IMG/VR virus record: IMGVR_UViG_3300036826_000051
Location: 1-48,746 of that record
Strand: one strand, 5' to 3'
Source of the DNA: a virus
DNA: 48,746 nt
Part shown: piece by piece, positions 1-7,521 of the stretch
How positions within the stretch are numbered: the first letter of the stretch is position 1
Layout of the letters: the number at the start of each line of letters is the position of its first letter
Made by a program: the position numbers and the translations under genes
The notes under the pieces: generated by a model
The model's input: the letters and a program-made list of their open reading frames with translations, nothing else
The model's database searches: none
What the model was told of the DNA's origin: nothing

Positions 1-144
1 GATCGCCTTCTGGTTCTTCTGCTTGCCCGCCAGAATCCCCTGAAGCGCGCCCATTCCCTTCAGGACGCCGTGCGACTCCTCCTCGTCGGTGCTCTCGGTC
101 ATCGCCATCATCAGGTGCTTGATCGCGGCCCGGATGTGGTCGGT
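1..144. repeat. Left copy of terminal direct repeat
   Basis: Matches 48603-48746 over 144 bp with two differences, at 127 (g, against c at 48729) and 132 (g, against t at 48734). The first 126 bp are identical. This indicates a circular or terminally redundant molecule opened inside a gene. Both differences are synonymous in the minus-strand gene (Ala GCC/GCG and Arg CGG/AGG). Confidence 0.95.
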
Positions 145-381
145 GGTGGACATGCCGTTGAGCAGGTCGGTGCCGCCCTGATCGCCGCCGTCTCCTGGGG
201 CAGGGCCAGCAAGAGCAGCAGGATCGCCGCCGCCGCCGAGATCAGGCGCGCCGCCACCGGCTCCGAGCGCCTGCATCAGCGCCATCATCGAGGCTGGATC
301 CCCAGAGGCAGGAGGGCCAGCCGCCCCAGGGGGAGCGCCGCCGAGTCCTGCGGCGTCGGGGGGTAGTGCGTAGCTGGACAT
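1..381 (-). CDS. Gly/Ala/Pro-rich protein between terminase and portal (5' part; continues at the far end)
   Basis: ATG at 381. The frame runs off the window start and resumes at 48602, ending in TGA at 48585-48587, so the whole protein is 132 residues. The first 70 residues are Gly/Ala/Pro-rich low complexity. The second half is a likely helical Met/Lys/Glu-rich segment (around LLNGMSTTDHIRAAIKHLM) ending SAAGG. It lies 12 bp after terminase and overlaps the portal start by 8 bp, so it is translated with packaging and head genes. Function is unknown; a head accessory role is inferred from position only. Confidence 0.8.
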   Translation of the reverse strand, partial: MSSYALPPDAAGLGGAPPGAAGPPASGDPASMMALMQALGAGGGAPDLGGGGDPAALAGPAPGDGGDQGGTDLLNGMSTTDHIRAAIKHLMMAMTESTDEEESHGVLKGMGALQGILAGKQKNQKAI

Positions 382-393
382 GGCTCTCCTTCC

Positions 394-1992
394 TCAACTC
401 CACTCGTAATCCGGGACGTACTGGCGCTTCTCGCGCTTCCGAGATCGTCGCATATCGAGCGGATGCTCTCCGTATCGGCGGAACATCTCGACCGCCCCGG
501 CGAGCGCCATCACCCGGTCGTCGTTGGTTCCGTCCGCCGCTCTCGGGGAGGGCATCGTGTCCGCGCGAACGAAGGTCTTGCATTCCAGGATCGCGGGCAT
601 CGGGATGTGCGGGAGGGCGTGCTCGCGGATCGAGCGCTCCAGCCCGGAGATGATGAGCGGCCTGGTCTTGGATGTGACCGGGAATCCGTAGGTGATGTTC
701 TGCTTGAAGTCGGGGCGGTCGTCCTGGACGTGGCGGTACAGCTTCGGGTACGGGCGGCGACCCTGCTTGCCGTCGCGGAGGGGGATCACGACTGCTTCAC
801 CAAAGCCGCCGCCCATCTCGACCGCGAGCCGCGCGGTGTTGTACCAGCGGCCGAGGAAGTGAAGCTGCTCGGCAGCCAGATCGGGGTCGATCTTCCCGTG
901 CAGTTCGGCGGCGATGTTCATGTTCGAGAGGTCGATCACGTAGGCGGCGGTGAAGTCGAGACCTCGCCCTGTTGCCACATCAGCGTACAGCGCGTACTCC
1001 TTCGCCTTCTCGGGCCTGTCGTACACCCCGATCCAGCCGTCCGAGCGCTGCGCTATCGTCGCCTTCGCCCCGGTCGCCAGGTCGGGGATGAAGTTCATGC
1101 GGAACTGCGGCTCGCGCAGCTTGTCCGCGTACCAGGCGAGCGCGTCCACGTCGAACCAGCAGCCCGATGTGCCCAGGAATGCCTCGGCCGCGTTCAGTGG
1201 GTACTGCTCCGACATGTCCGCCGTCGAGAGCCGCTTCCGCATCTGAGCGAACCACTTGTCGTCCCGGCCCGGATGCAGGTCGGCCCCGAGGAAGCGGGCG
1301 TCGATGCCCCTGTCCTCGGCGGACATCCACAGGGTGTAGAACTCGTTGCCGTACCCGTTGGCGGTGGAGACGACGATGATCTGCCCGCCGTCCGCGATGG
1401 TCGGGATAAACGCCTTCCATGATTCCCCCGCGTATTGGTGGCGGGCGAACTCGTCCAGGAAGGCGACCGCCGCTGTTTCTCCGTGACCTGCCTTCGGGGT
1501 CGAAGGCATGGCGATTAGTGCTGATACCTCCCCGCCTGGGAACTCCCATTCGATCCGTGTCGAGGGGCGGTACTTGATCGGCTTGATGACCCTGGCGTCG
1601 AAGCGCAGGTGCTCGGGCAGGTGCTCCCACAGATCCCAGGCGCGGTTGACCAGCTTCCCCGCCTCAATCTCGTTGATCGAGACGCAGAGCGAGCGGGTGC
1701 CGGGAAGGGTCAGGCACTTCCACAGGCAGTAGCCGATCCCCAGCCAGGACTCTCCAAGCTGGCGGGCCTTCAGGCGGACGATCACCTGGGCGTCAGCGAA
1801 CGAGTCCAGTTCGACCCGCTGCCACTCCCAGCCGTTGTCGAAGTGGAAGTAGAACTCCTCGCCCGTTTTCGGGTCGATGGCCTTCGTGTGCTTCAGCAGG
1901 TCGGCGGGGTGCTCCTGGGCGTCCTTGACCTCCTGGAGCATTGTGCGGATCCGCTCACGAACTTGATCCTGAAGGTCTACGCCGACCGCCAT
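394..1992 (-). CDS. terL: Terminase large subunit
   Basis: DNA-packaging ATPase/nuclease that drives genome into the prohead at the portal. The 532 residues show a Walker A-like KARQLGES at about 75-82 (K upstream of a degenerate P-loop, as in many terminases), Walker B AFLDEF at 177-182, and motif III STANG at 209-213. A C-terminal RNase H-fold nuclease starts with DVATGRGLD at 338-346. The ATG at 1992 is preferred because the frame upstream (to a TTG at 2064) is low-quality sequence. No Shine-Dalgarno lies directly upstream; an extended -10-like TGGGATACT lies just upstream, so leaderless translation is possible. It is the first gene of the minus-strand late block. Confidence 0.95.
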   Translation of the reverse strand: MAVGVDLQDQVRERIRTMLQEVKDAQEHPADLLKHTKAIDPKTGEEFYFHFDNGWEWQRVELDSFADAQVIVRLKARQLGESWLGIGYCLWKCLTLPGTRSLCVSINEIEAGKLVNRAWDLWEHLPEHLRFDARVIKPIKYRPSTRIEWEFPGGEVSALIAMPSTPKAGHGETAAVAFLDEFARHQYAGESWKAFIPTIADGGQIIVVSTANGYGNEFYTLWMSAEDRGIDARFLGADLHPGRDDKWFAQMRKRLSTADMSEQYPLNAAEAFLGTSGCWFDVDALAWYADKLREPQFRMNFIPDLATGAKATIAQRSDGWIGVYDRPEKAKEYALYADVATGRGLDFTAAYVIDLSNMNIAAELHGKIDPDLAAEQLHFLGRWYNTARLAVEMGGGFGEAVVIPLRDGKQGRRPYPKLYRHVQDDRPDFKQNITYGFPVTSKTRPLIISGLERSIREHALPHIPMPAILECKTFVRADTMPSPRAADGTNDDRVMALAGAVEMFRRYGEHPLDMRRSRKREKRQYVPDYEWS

Positions 1993-2108
1993 CGAATGTA
2001 GTATCCCACCTTCATCCCACACGCAGCAGCGGGCACGCCATCGGCACCCGGACTGGAGCGTCAAGATGCCTCTGAAGTACCCGCTGCCTTACCCCCGGAG
2101 GGCAGTCC

Positions 2109-2468
2109 GTGAGGTACTTCATTCTGGCAGCGATCTGCGCTGCCGCTCTGCTTCTTATCCCGACCGCAACATCAGCCGACTGGAGGCCGATCCCGAAGTG
2201 GCATCCGCCCCATCGGGCTGCCTGGCTCTGTATCTACTCCTACGAGAACGGCGGCTACGGCTGGAAGGCGAACACCGGGAACGGCTACTACGGTGGCCTT
2301 CAGATGGATCTCAGCTTCCAGCGTGCTTATGGCTGGGGGCTTCTGCGGACAAAGGGCACGGCGAACCACTGGACTGCTCACGAGCAGATGTGGGTCGCGG
2401 AGCGGGCGTGGCGCACCCGAGGGTTCTACCCATGGCCCAACACCGCGCGCTACTGCGGGCTGATCTAG
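2109..2468 (+). CDS. Secreted Rpf/transglycosylase-like lysozyme
   Basis: 119 residues. An N-terminal signal peptide or anchor (MRYFILAAICAAALLLIP) is followed by a lysozyme-like fold resembling resuscitation-promoting factor and transglycosylase-like domains: YENGGYGW (likely catalytic Glu), NTGNGYYGGLQ, then HEQMWVAERAW and a terminal Cys. It would cleave the glycan strand of peptidoglycan. GTG start with GGAGGG upstream. It is divergent from terminase and tail-to-tail with the next minus-strand gene (4-bp overlap). A lysis helper or cell-wall remodelling role is inferred. Confidence 0.8.
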   Translation: MRYFILAAICAAALLLIPTATSADWRPIPKWHPPHRAAWLCIYSYENGGYGWKANTGNGYYGGLQMDLSFQRAYGWGLLRTKGTANHWTAHEQMWVAERAWRTRGFYPWPNTARYCGLI

Positions 2469-2941
2469 GTGATCGTGGCCCTGGCTGCGCCGGTTGCGGC
2501 AGCGTCGAGCGAGGACGTGGCGGTGAAGTCGCGTACCCCGGTCGCAGCCAGGGTCGCGTCGTCCGCGTTCGGGTTCACGAAGGTCGCCGTCGCCCCGCCC
2601 AGGAAGCCTTTGGTGTAGGTGCCGTCCGTGACCGTGACCGTCTCCGGGCCTGCGCGCCTGGCCGGGTACGCCTGCACGTTCGCGTGCAGCGTGACAGCCG
2701 CGTCCATGACGTGAATGGGGATGATCCCCCGCTTCTCGATGGCTTCGAGCGCGTCCGTCCGCCCCTTCACGTTCGGGTCGAAGGCCGTGTTCGGCATGTA
2801 CCGCCCGCGCAGACGCTTCGAGACCTGGCTGATCTTCCGCAGCATCTCGGTGCGCCGGTCGGTGGCGGTGAAGGTGCCTCCACCGGGCAGCGTGTAGCTG
2901 GTCGAGGCTCCGGGCAGGCGGGTGATGAGCGAGGCTGGCAT
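2465..2941 (-). CDS. Hypothetical protein, 158 aa
   Basis: ATG at 2941 with GGAGG just upstream. The middle part (about 35-75) is charged and helical (RRTEMLRKISQVSKRLRGR). The C-terminal half is Ala/Thr-rich and looks like beta structure. No recognisable domain. It heads the 3'-most position of a run of small minus-strand genes (4357 to 2465). A virion decoration or head protein would fit the composition, but there is no direct evidence. Confidence 0.7.
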   Translation of the reverse strand: MPASLITRLPGASTSYTLPGGGTFTATDRRTEMLRKISQVSKRLRGRYMPNTAFDPNVKGRTDALEAIEKRGIIPIHVMDAAVTLHANVQAYPARRAGPETVTVTDGTYTKGFLGGATATFVNPNADDATLAATGVRDFTATSSLDAAATGAARATIT

Positions 2942-2950
2942 CTCTCCTCC

Positions 2951-3199
2951 TTACACGATAGGCAGGATCAGCGCGCTCTGCCCGTACTGCATCGCGTAGT
3001 GCATCCGACAGAGGTTCTGGGCGGACACGTCAGCACCCCCGACCGACGTGAGAGAGGCCAGCGCGCAGGGGTTGTTGCTGATCGCGTCGTTGTAGACGGG
3101 GTTGTGCGCCTTGGCCGCGACGGGCACGAAGTCCATCGGCGGGGAGGCGGGATAGGCCAGCGAGACCCGCCCGCCTCTCTGAACCGCAGCGCAGGGCAT
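2951..3199 (-). CDS. Hypothetical protein, 82 aa
   Basis: ATG at 3199 follows the TAG of the upstream gene directly, so it is translationally coupled. Four cysteines are spread over the sequence (positions 3, 46, 63 and near). The fragments SPPMDFVPVAAKAHNPVYND and SAQNLCRMHYAMQYGQ look globular. No family recognised. Confidence 0.6.
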   Translation of the reverse strand: MPCAAVQRGGRVSLAYPASPPMDFVPVAAKAHNPVYNDAISNNPCALASLTSVGGADVSAQNLCRMHYAMQYGQSALILPIV

Positions 3200-3574
3200 C
3201 TACTTCTCGGTCGCCTTGTCCGTCCCCTGGGCGACCTCGCTGCCCTCGGGCGGGTTCTCGGTCAGGTCGTCCATCCCCTGATCGTCGGGGTGCGGGAGGG
3301 CGGCGACCCGCGCCGTCTCCGCTGCCTCCGCGTCTGCGGCCGACTGCTTCTCCTGCTCCTTGGCGGCGGCTGCCTGCTCCTTCTCGGCCTCCTTCTGCTT
3401 CTTCTCCGCGTCCTTCGCCGCCTGCTCGCGCGCCTTCAGGATCTCGTCCTCGGACGGATCCTCCGCGATCTCCAGGGTGCCGTCCTCCTCGATCAGCGCG
3501 ATCAGGTCGTTGAGATCCTGGACGCCCCGCCGGGTCTTGATCGTGTCCCACTCGGACTGGTACAGCTTGGCCAT
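3200..3574 (-). CDS. Ala/Lys/Glu-rich coiled-coil protein, 124 aa
   Basis: The N-terminal 45 residues (AKLYQSEWDTIKTRRGVQDL onward) look globular. Residues about 46-90 are a strongly charged helix of repeated KEAEKEQ/AAAKEQE units expected to form a coiled coil. The tail is acidic. ATG with GGAGG upstream. A structural or scaffold-like accessory is possible. Low-complexity composition makes homology calls unreliable. Confidence 0.7.
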   Translation of the reverse strand: MAKLYQSEWDTIKTRRGVQDLNDLIALIEEDGTLEIAEDPSEDEILKAREQAAKDAEKKQKEAEKEQAAAAKEQEKQSAADAEAAETARVAALPHPDDQGMDDLTENPPEGSEVAQGTDKATEK

Positions 3575-3583
3575 CGTTCCTCC

Positions 3584-3772
3584 CTAGCTAGAAGGTGTCT
3601 CCTCGGGCACGCGCGGAGGCTCGTAGTCGGGAACCTTCACGAGCGGCTCGGAGTGCCCGAACTCCTGGACGTGGTGGAGCGAGCAGCGCACCTTCCCGTC
3701 CGGGCCGATCCAGCGCCCCTCCGACTGACATGGGCCTGCCAGGATCTTGCTTTCGGATTCGCACAGAGCCAT
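3584..3772 (-). CDS. Hypothetical protein with Cys pattern, 62 aa
   Basis: Short protein with Cys at 4, 15 and 30 followed by HH (SLHHVQEF), a pattern compatible with a small metal-binding site. Tail is Pro/Glu-rich. It sits 9 bp before the coiled-coil gene in the same minus-strand run. No function can be assigned. Confidence 0.5.
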   Translation of the reverse strand: MALCESESKILAGPCQSEGRWIGPDGKVRCSLHHVQEFGHSEPLVKVPDYEPPRVPEETPSS

Positions 3773-3805
3773 GTGGAAAAGTGTGTCGGGGGGATCGGAC
3801 GTTGC

Positions 3806-3940
3806 CTACTTCTTCCTGGCGCGCTTCTTCCGCTTCTTCTTCTCGGCCGAGTTCGTGATCCTGGCCGCTGCCTGCTTCGAGTAGCCCTCACGCCTGAGCG
3901 CCTCGTACTGCGGCCAGTTCTTCACCTGCTTCCCCGGCAT
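3806..3940 (-). CDS. Small basic protein, DUF7218-like, 44 aa
   Basis: ATG at 3940, TAG at 3806-3808. The core KNWPQYEALRREGYSKQAAA resembles a short family common in actinobacterial and phage genomes, in which a helix-turn-helix-like pair of helices is followed by a Lys/Arg-rich tail (here EKKKRKKRARKK). The strongly basic tail suggests nucleic acid binding. It starts 2 bp after the stop of the upstream gene. Confidence 0.6.
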   Translation of the reverse strand: MPGKQVKNWPQYEALRREGYSKQAAARITNSAEKKKRKKRARKK

Positions 3941-3942
3941 CG

Positions 3943-4134
3943 TCAGTTCCCGGTCTGCCGCTTGCGCCCGGTCTTGCGCTTGCGGGCGACGATCTTCTTC
4001 TGGGCGGGGTCGAGGCTCCGCTCTTTCGACATCCCCGCCTTCGACTTCGGGTTCTGAGTGGCGCGGCGCTCGTTCAGCACCTTCTCCCTCTCAGCGAGCG
4101 AGCGCGGCTTCTTGCCCACCTTCTTCTTAGCCAT
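3943..4134 (-). CDS. Highly basic small protein, 63 aa
   Basis: Lys/Arg-rich throughout (AKKKVGKKPRSLAEREK at the N-terminus, KKIVARKRKTGRKRQTGN at the C-terminus), with no hydrophobic core visible. Such proteins often bind DNA or RNA nonspecifically. It overlaps the upstream membrane-protein gene by 8 bp and is immediately followed by another basic small gene. Function unknown. Confidence 0.6.
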   Translation of the reverse strand: MAKKKVGKKPRSLAEREKVLNERRATQNPKSKAGMSKERSLDPAQKKIVARKRKTGRKRQTGN

Positions 4135-4357
4135 CCATCTCCCTCCTCAGCTTCGCGGTCGGGGAGTCGTCCTCCCAGGTATCGGGCGGCTCCTCGTCGT
4201 CCTCGCGGTACTCGCGCTCCAGGAACAGCCCTACCCGGATCTTGCGCGTGTTCCACTCCCGCCTCGACCAGAGGATCGCCAGAAAGACGAAGGTGGCGAG
4301 CAGCAGGAAGATGACCAGCACGGCAGTCCAGGTGAAGTCGGTGGAGAAAGCGACCAC
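4127..4357 (-). CDS. Single-span membrane protein, 76 aa
   Basis: One clear membrane segment (WTAVLVIFLLLATFVFLAIL) near the N-terminus, then a charged, acidic cytoplasmic tail. GTG at 4357 with GCAGG upstream is chosen because codons further upstream look non-coding. It lies between a lysozyme-like gene and the endolysin, so a holin or spanin-like lysis role is possible by position. The single span and long acidic tail do not match a specific holin class. Confidence 0.6.
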   Translation of the reverse strand: MVAFSTDFTWTAVLVIFLLLATFVFLAILWSRREWNTRKIRVGLFLEREYREDDEEPPDTWEDDSPTAKLRREMDG

Positions 4358-4399
4358 CCTGCGAGTGTGACGACCGACCCGGCTGTGAAGATCCCCGGT

Positions 4400-4489
4400 A
4401 TGGATCACACTCAGGCAACAATCCTCCTGATCGAAGTGGGGATCATCGCGCTTCTGCTCGCGCTCGGGTATCTGCCCAAGCGCCCCTGA
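4400..4489 (+). CDS. Possible membrane micropeptide, 29 aa
   Basis: ATG at 4400; a GTG at 4384 is in frame. About 18 hydrophobic residues (ILLIEVGIIALLLALGYL) end in a basic KRP tail. It is divergent from the single-span membrane gene at 4127-4357. No convincing Shine-Dalgarno, so this is a candidate only. If expressed it could act with the neighbouring membrane protein in lysis timing. Confidence 0.3.
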   Translation: MDHTQATILLIEVGIIALLLALGYLPKRP

Positions 4490-4672
4490 ACAGGTAGGCA
4501 CGCACCCGGAATCGAGTCGGCCCCCGGTGCCCCTGGGGAGAACAGCCGGTCGATGTCGAGGGGTTTCACCCTGTTCAGGAGACGCAGCTACGGGGTACTG
4601 TACGCCGACCTAGCTGGCAGCGTTCTGCCTGGCCCTCGCCGCACGTCGCCAGCACGAGGAGCGGAGGCTCCC

Positions 4673-4768
4673 ATGGACGGCACCGAGCGTGACCGGCTTC
4701 TAGTGGAGGAACACCGGAGGGGATCGAGTTGGCGAAGCAGTACCCGGACGCCGACCTCGACGCCCTGA
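4673..4768 (+). CDS. Possible short ORF, 31 aa (maybe 5' part of the next ORF)
   Basis: ATG at 4673 with GGAGCGGAGG upstream gives MDGTERDRLLVEEHRRG and then Ser/Thr/Arg-rich residues that look non-coding. A -1 shift near 4718-4722 would join it to the next frame and give a continuous helical protein of about 68 residues. Either the ORFs are separate, or a frameshift (real or a sequence error) links them. Confidence 0.3.
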   Translation: MDGTERDRLLVEEHRRGSSWRSSTRTPTSTP

Positions 4769-4881
4769 GCGAGGAGGAGGAGATGTACCGCGATCTGTTC
4801 GACCGGATCGTCGGACGCGCGAAGCGGCGCGACCAGCTACGCCGGTTCCTTCACCCGGACAAAGACCGTCCCCTGGCCTGA
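4729..4881 (+). CDS. Small helical protein, 50 aa
   Basis: TTG start at 4729 with GGAGGGG upstream; TGA at 4879-4881. Residues AKQYPDADLDALSEEEEMY then DRIVGRAKRRDQLRR look like two amphipathic helices. Its 3' end overlaps the tail end of the convergent endolysin by 45 bp. Function unknown. See the preceding ORF for a possible joined product. Confidence 0.5.
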   Translation: MAKQYPDADLDALSEEEEMYRDLFDRIVGRAKRRDQLRRFLHPDKDRPLA

Positions 4882-5733
4882 GCGAGAGCGGTTGCGGCGC
4901 ATGACCTCGCCGCCATTCGAGTTGTTGTTCAGAGACGTGTTGCCTTCGATGGCATCGAAGTTCGTGTGCCCCGAAGTCCAACGCTCGAAGATGCCGATGT
5001 GGTCGTAGATCGTGTCCCACGACCAGTCGTAGACCACGAGGTCTCCGGGGATCGGGTCGTCGGTGGTGGCCAGCCCGTTGCGGCGATTCCTCGCATCATC
5101 GACCACATATGGGCAGTACGCATACCTCGACCCCTTGACGAAGGAGGGCGAATCGGTGCCGACATCCCCCGCACCGTACTCGTAGCACCAGGTGACGAAC
5201 ATCGCGCACCAGGGCTGGTAGTTCTGCCCGTACCAGGAGCCGTACTTGACGTTGTTCGACTCGGGCGGCGACTCCTTCACGCCTAGCTGGGACTTCGCGC
5301 GGGCGAGCGCCGCTGCCCTGACCGTCCCTCCTTGCTCGGGCGGCGGCTCGTGCCCGTGGAAGCGGTCGAAGGCGTCGTTGATCTGCCTGACCGCCGTGGC
5401 GTCCATCGCCGGTTCCCCGGCGTGGGGAAGTCCGTCAGGGATGCGGATGGAGCGAAGCAGATTGAACGTCTTTTCGCCAACCCACCCAGTCGCATCGAGA
5501 TGCGCCTGGCGCTGAACACCCGCGATCCCTGACTCACCTACATTCCCCCCGGCCTTCCCGTGGGAAAACCCGTTCGAGAAGGTGTCATCGAACTCGCCCC
5601 ACTCCCATCTTCCTGCGCGGGAGACGGTGCGCTTGTAGGCGAGCACGTCCGGGCCATCGACCGAGGGGTTCTTTCCGTGCTCGGAGGCGTCCGGGGGATA
5701 GACCGCTCGGGGGAAGCCCTTGACCTCGACCAT
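4837..5733 (-). CDS. Endolysin: peptidoglycan-binding and CHAP domains
   Basis: Cell-wall hydrolase for host lysis, 298 residues. Residues about 50-95 resemble a peptidoglycan-binding-type repeat (GIAGVQRQAHLDATGWVG). The CHAP amidase/endopeptidase covers about 140-298 with catalytic Cys176 (QPWCAMFVTWC) and His245 (YDHIGIFE), plus GDLVVYDW and AIEGNTS typical of the fold. ATG at 5733 is chosen for AGGAGG four bases upstream; longer frames upstream look non-coding. No signal peptide is visible, so release probably needs a holin. Confidence 0.9.
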   Translation of the reverse strand: MVEVKGFPRAVYPPDASEHGKNPSVDGPDVLAYKRTVSRAGRWEWGEFDDTFSNGFSHGKAGGNVGESGIAGVQRQAHLDATGWVGEKTFNLLRSIRIPDGLPHAGEPAMDATAVRQINDAFDRFHGHEPPPEQGGTVRAAALARAKSQLGVKESPPESNNVKYGSWYGQNYQPWCAMFVTWCYEYGAGDVGTDSPSFVKGSRYAYCPYVVDDARNRRNGLATTDDPIPGDLVVYDWSWDTIYDHIGIFERWTSGHTNFDAIEGNTSLNNNSNGGEVMRRNRSRSGQGTVFVRVKEPA

Positions 5734-5799
5734 CGGGCCTCCTGGGTAGCCCTGCTCGTACCAGGCACTCACGACCGAATCGTATGAAAGGATGCGGAC

Positions 5800-6597
5800 G
5801 TGGCAACGGAGCAGAGCCTCGGGCAGGAGGCGGTCGATCTCGCTCAGCAGACCTCGTACACCTGGGAGCAGTACCTCTCCCGGATCCGCAGCGACCCCGG
5901 CTACGCCTACAAGAACACGTCCTGGTTCAAGGCGGGCGGGAAGCTGGAGGAGGCGAAGCATCTCAGCCCCCCTCCGCAGCCGCAGCCGCCCAGTGGCGAC
6001 CTCTCCTCCGTGCGAGCGCGTATCTTCTTGGCGCAGTCGCCCTTGGACTGCTTGGCCGCGCCCTCCTGGATGGTTCCCGTCTGCACCGCTGACGCGGCGT
6101 ATGCGACCTGGTACACGCACGAGGTCATCGAGGAGTTGCGCCGTCACTTCGGCGCGGTCGAGTCCTGGTGCGACTGCCGCAACCCGACCCACTACGGAGC
6201 GGCGGTGGCGATGGCCGACCAGTTCGGCCTGGACGGAGCCTGGGGCCAGTGTGAGACGACCCAGGAGTTGAAGAACGGCTACGACGCGGGCGCTCGGCGC
6301 TTCATCGGCAACTGCGACCCGAACGTGATGGACGACACCTGGCTGAACAAGGTCAAGTCAGGCGAGATCCTGATGACCGTCGAGTTGTACCGCAACAAGA
6401 TGCCCTGGATGCTCCCGGACTGGCGGAACGCGAACGCCGGGATCGGGGGCAACTGCATCGCGTGTTACGCCTCCTCGACCGAGGGCGCGATCTACACGCC
6501 CGTCCAGGCGTACAAGGATCAGGGCTTGTACGTTCCTCAGCACGATTCGGTCTACGGCGTGGGACTGGCTCACGCGGACTGGCTCGCGCTCGCATAG
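5800..6597 (+). CDS. Hypothetical protein, possible alpha/beta barrel, 265 aa
   Basis: GTG start with AAAGGA upstream. Residues 1-55 form a helical domain followed by a Pro/Gln linker (PPPQPQPPSGD, about 57-67). The C-terminal 190 residues contain strands and helices such as ESWCDCRNPTHYGAAVAMAD, GAWGQCE and RRFIGNCDPN that resemble a TIM-barrel or glycoside-hydrolase-like layout, but I cannot place the family. Divergent from the endolysin and followed 11 bp later by a Pro-rich protein. Possibly a wall-acting or virion protein. Confidence 0.65.
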   Translation: MATEQSLGQEAVDLAQQTSYTWEQYLSRIRSDPGYAYKNTSWFKAGGKLEEAKHLSPPPQPQPPSGDLSSVRARIFLAQSPLDCLAAPSWMVPVCTADAAYATWYTHEVIEELRRHFGAVESWCDCRNPTHYGAAVAMADQFGLDGAWGQCETTQELKNGYDAGARRFIGNCDPNVMDDTWLNKVKSGEILMTVELYRNKMPWMLPDWRNANAGIGGNCIACYASSTEGAIYTPVQAYKDQGLYVPQHDSVYGVGLAHADWLALA

Positions 6598-6608
6598 AAG
6601 GGAGTGGC

Positions 6609-7049
6609 ATGGCCGTAGAACAGCAGGCGTCTGCCGACCGTCAGATCGTCGCGCTCTCCTGGGACACGGAGAGGGTCACGGGTGAGGTCGTCCAGCTTCG
6701 CTGCGTCAATCCCGAGAACGGGGACGTGTCCGTGTCGGGCCTCTCGAAGAACGACGGCGAGGGCTACGTCACCTACCCGCTCGGCTACTCGGGCAGCACC
6801 TTCGTCACCGTGCAGGACAACGACGGCAACGAGGACAGCGGGATGATCTCGGTCGGGGACGCGGAGCCGCCCGAAGTGGACATCCCCGAGTTCCCGCAGC
6901 CGCCCATCGAGATCCCCGATCTCCCGGACGGCATCTGGGGGCCGACCGACCCGCGCCCGACGCCGCCCATCGTGATCGCGCCGGGTCTGGGCGACGACTT
7001 CTGGACGGGCAACCTGCCGCCCTCCGCTCAGCCGGTCAACGGCGAGTAG
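6609..7049 (+). CDS. Ig-like/beta-domain protein with Pro-rich tail, 146 aa
   Basis: The first 80 residues look like a compact beta-sandwich (IVALSWDTERVTGEVVQLRC ... GYSGSTFVTVQDNDGNEDSG), reminiscent of Ig-like accessory domains on virion proteins. The rest is Pro/Asp/Ile-rich (PEVDIPEFPQPPIEIPDLPD). ATG at 6609 with GGGAG upstream. It forms a two-gene unit with 5800-6597. Function unknown. Confidence 0.6.
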   Translation: MAVEQQASADRQIVALSWDTERVTGEVVQLRCVNPENGDVSVSGLSKNDGEGYVTYPLGYSGSTFVTVQDNDGNEDSGMISVGDAEPPEVDIPEFPQPPIEIPDLPDGIWGPTDPRPTPPIVIAPGLGDDFWTGNLPPSAQPVNGE

Positions 7050-7053
7050 CGCG

Positions 7054-7521
7054 TCACTTCGCAGGGGCCAGTTCCAGCACCGAGGCGATCAGCCCCGGTG
7101 CGAACTGGCCCTCTGCGTACAGCTTCGACGCTTGCAGGCCGACGACCTGCTTGTCGTCTCGGAAGCAGATCCCGGTCATCGCGTCGAGGATCGCGCGGCA
7201 CAGCTTGTCCAGGTCGGGGTGGACGGCGGGAGCCTGTGGCGCTGAGGGTCTCAGCTTCTCGGCGTTGCGCCCGGTGCCGAAGTGCGACTGCGGGCGGGGA
7301 AGGAAGAACATCAGCCGCAGGTCAACCGGCTCGGTGAACGCCTCCTGGCCTACCATCGCTTCCTTGGCAGCCCCGGCCACGTCTTGACGCCAGGTGCGTA
7401 ACCGTGCATCGGCCATCTCGATCACGTTGCCTCGGATGACCTTCTTCGACCCCTGTGGAACCGGCAGCCCGTAGACCGTGAACTGCGTCCCACGCGCGTC
7501 GATCCCGACGGTCGCACTCAC
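7054..7521 (-). CDS. rusA: RusA-family Holliday junction resolvase
   Basis: Endonuclease that resolves four-way junctions during phage recombination and packaging. 155 residues: N-terminal FTVYGLPVPQGSKKV, central LMFFLPRPQSHFG, then the acidic catalytic region HPDLDKLCRAILDAMTG and FRDDKQVVGLQASK, matching the RusA family layout and length. GTG start at 7521 overlaps the preceding stop as GTGA. It is the last gene of a tightly coupled minus-strand run (9568 to 7054). Confidence 0.88.
   Translation of the reverse strand: MSATVGIDARGTQFTVYGLPVPQGSKKVIRGNVIEMADARLRTWRQDVAGAAKEAMVGQEAFTEPVDLRLMFFLPRPQSHFGTGRNAEKLRPSAPQAPAVHPDLDKLCRAILDAMTGICFRDDKQVVGLQASKLYAEGQFAPGLIASVLELAPAK

Noticed and set aside
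2066-4057. Open frame of 663 codons on the plus strand across the small minus-strand genes
   Set aside because: Composition is low-complexity Arg/Leu/Val; the Rpf-like gene and several coupled minus-strand genes explain the region.
5785-6192. Extension of the endolysin frame upstream to 6192
   Set aside because: The extra residues overlap a well-supported plus-strand gene and lack natural protein composition; AGGAGG precedes the ATG at 5733.
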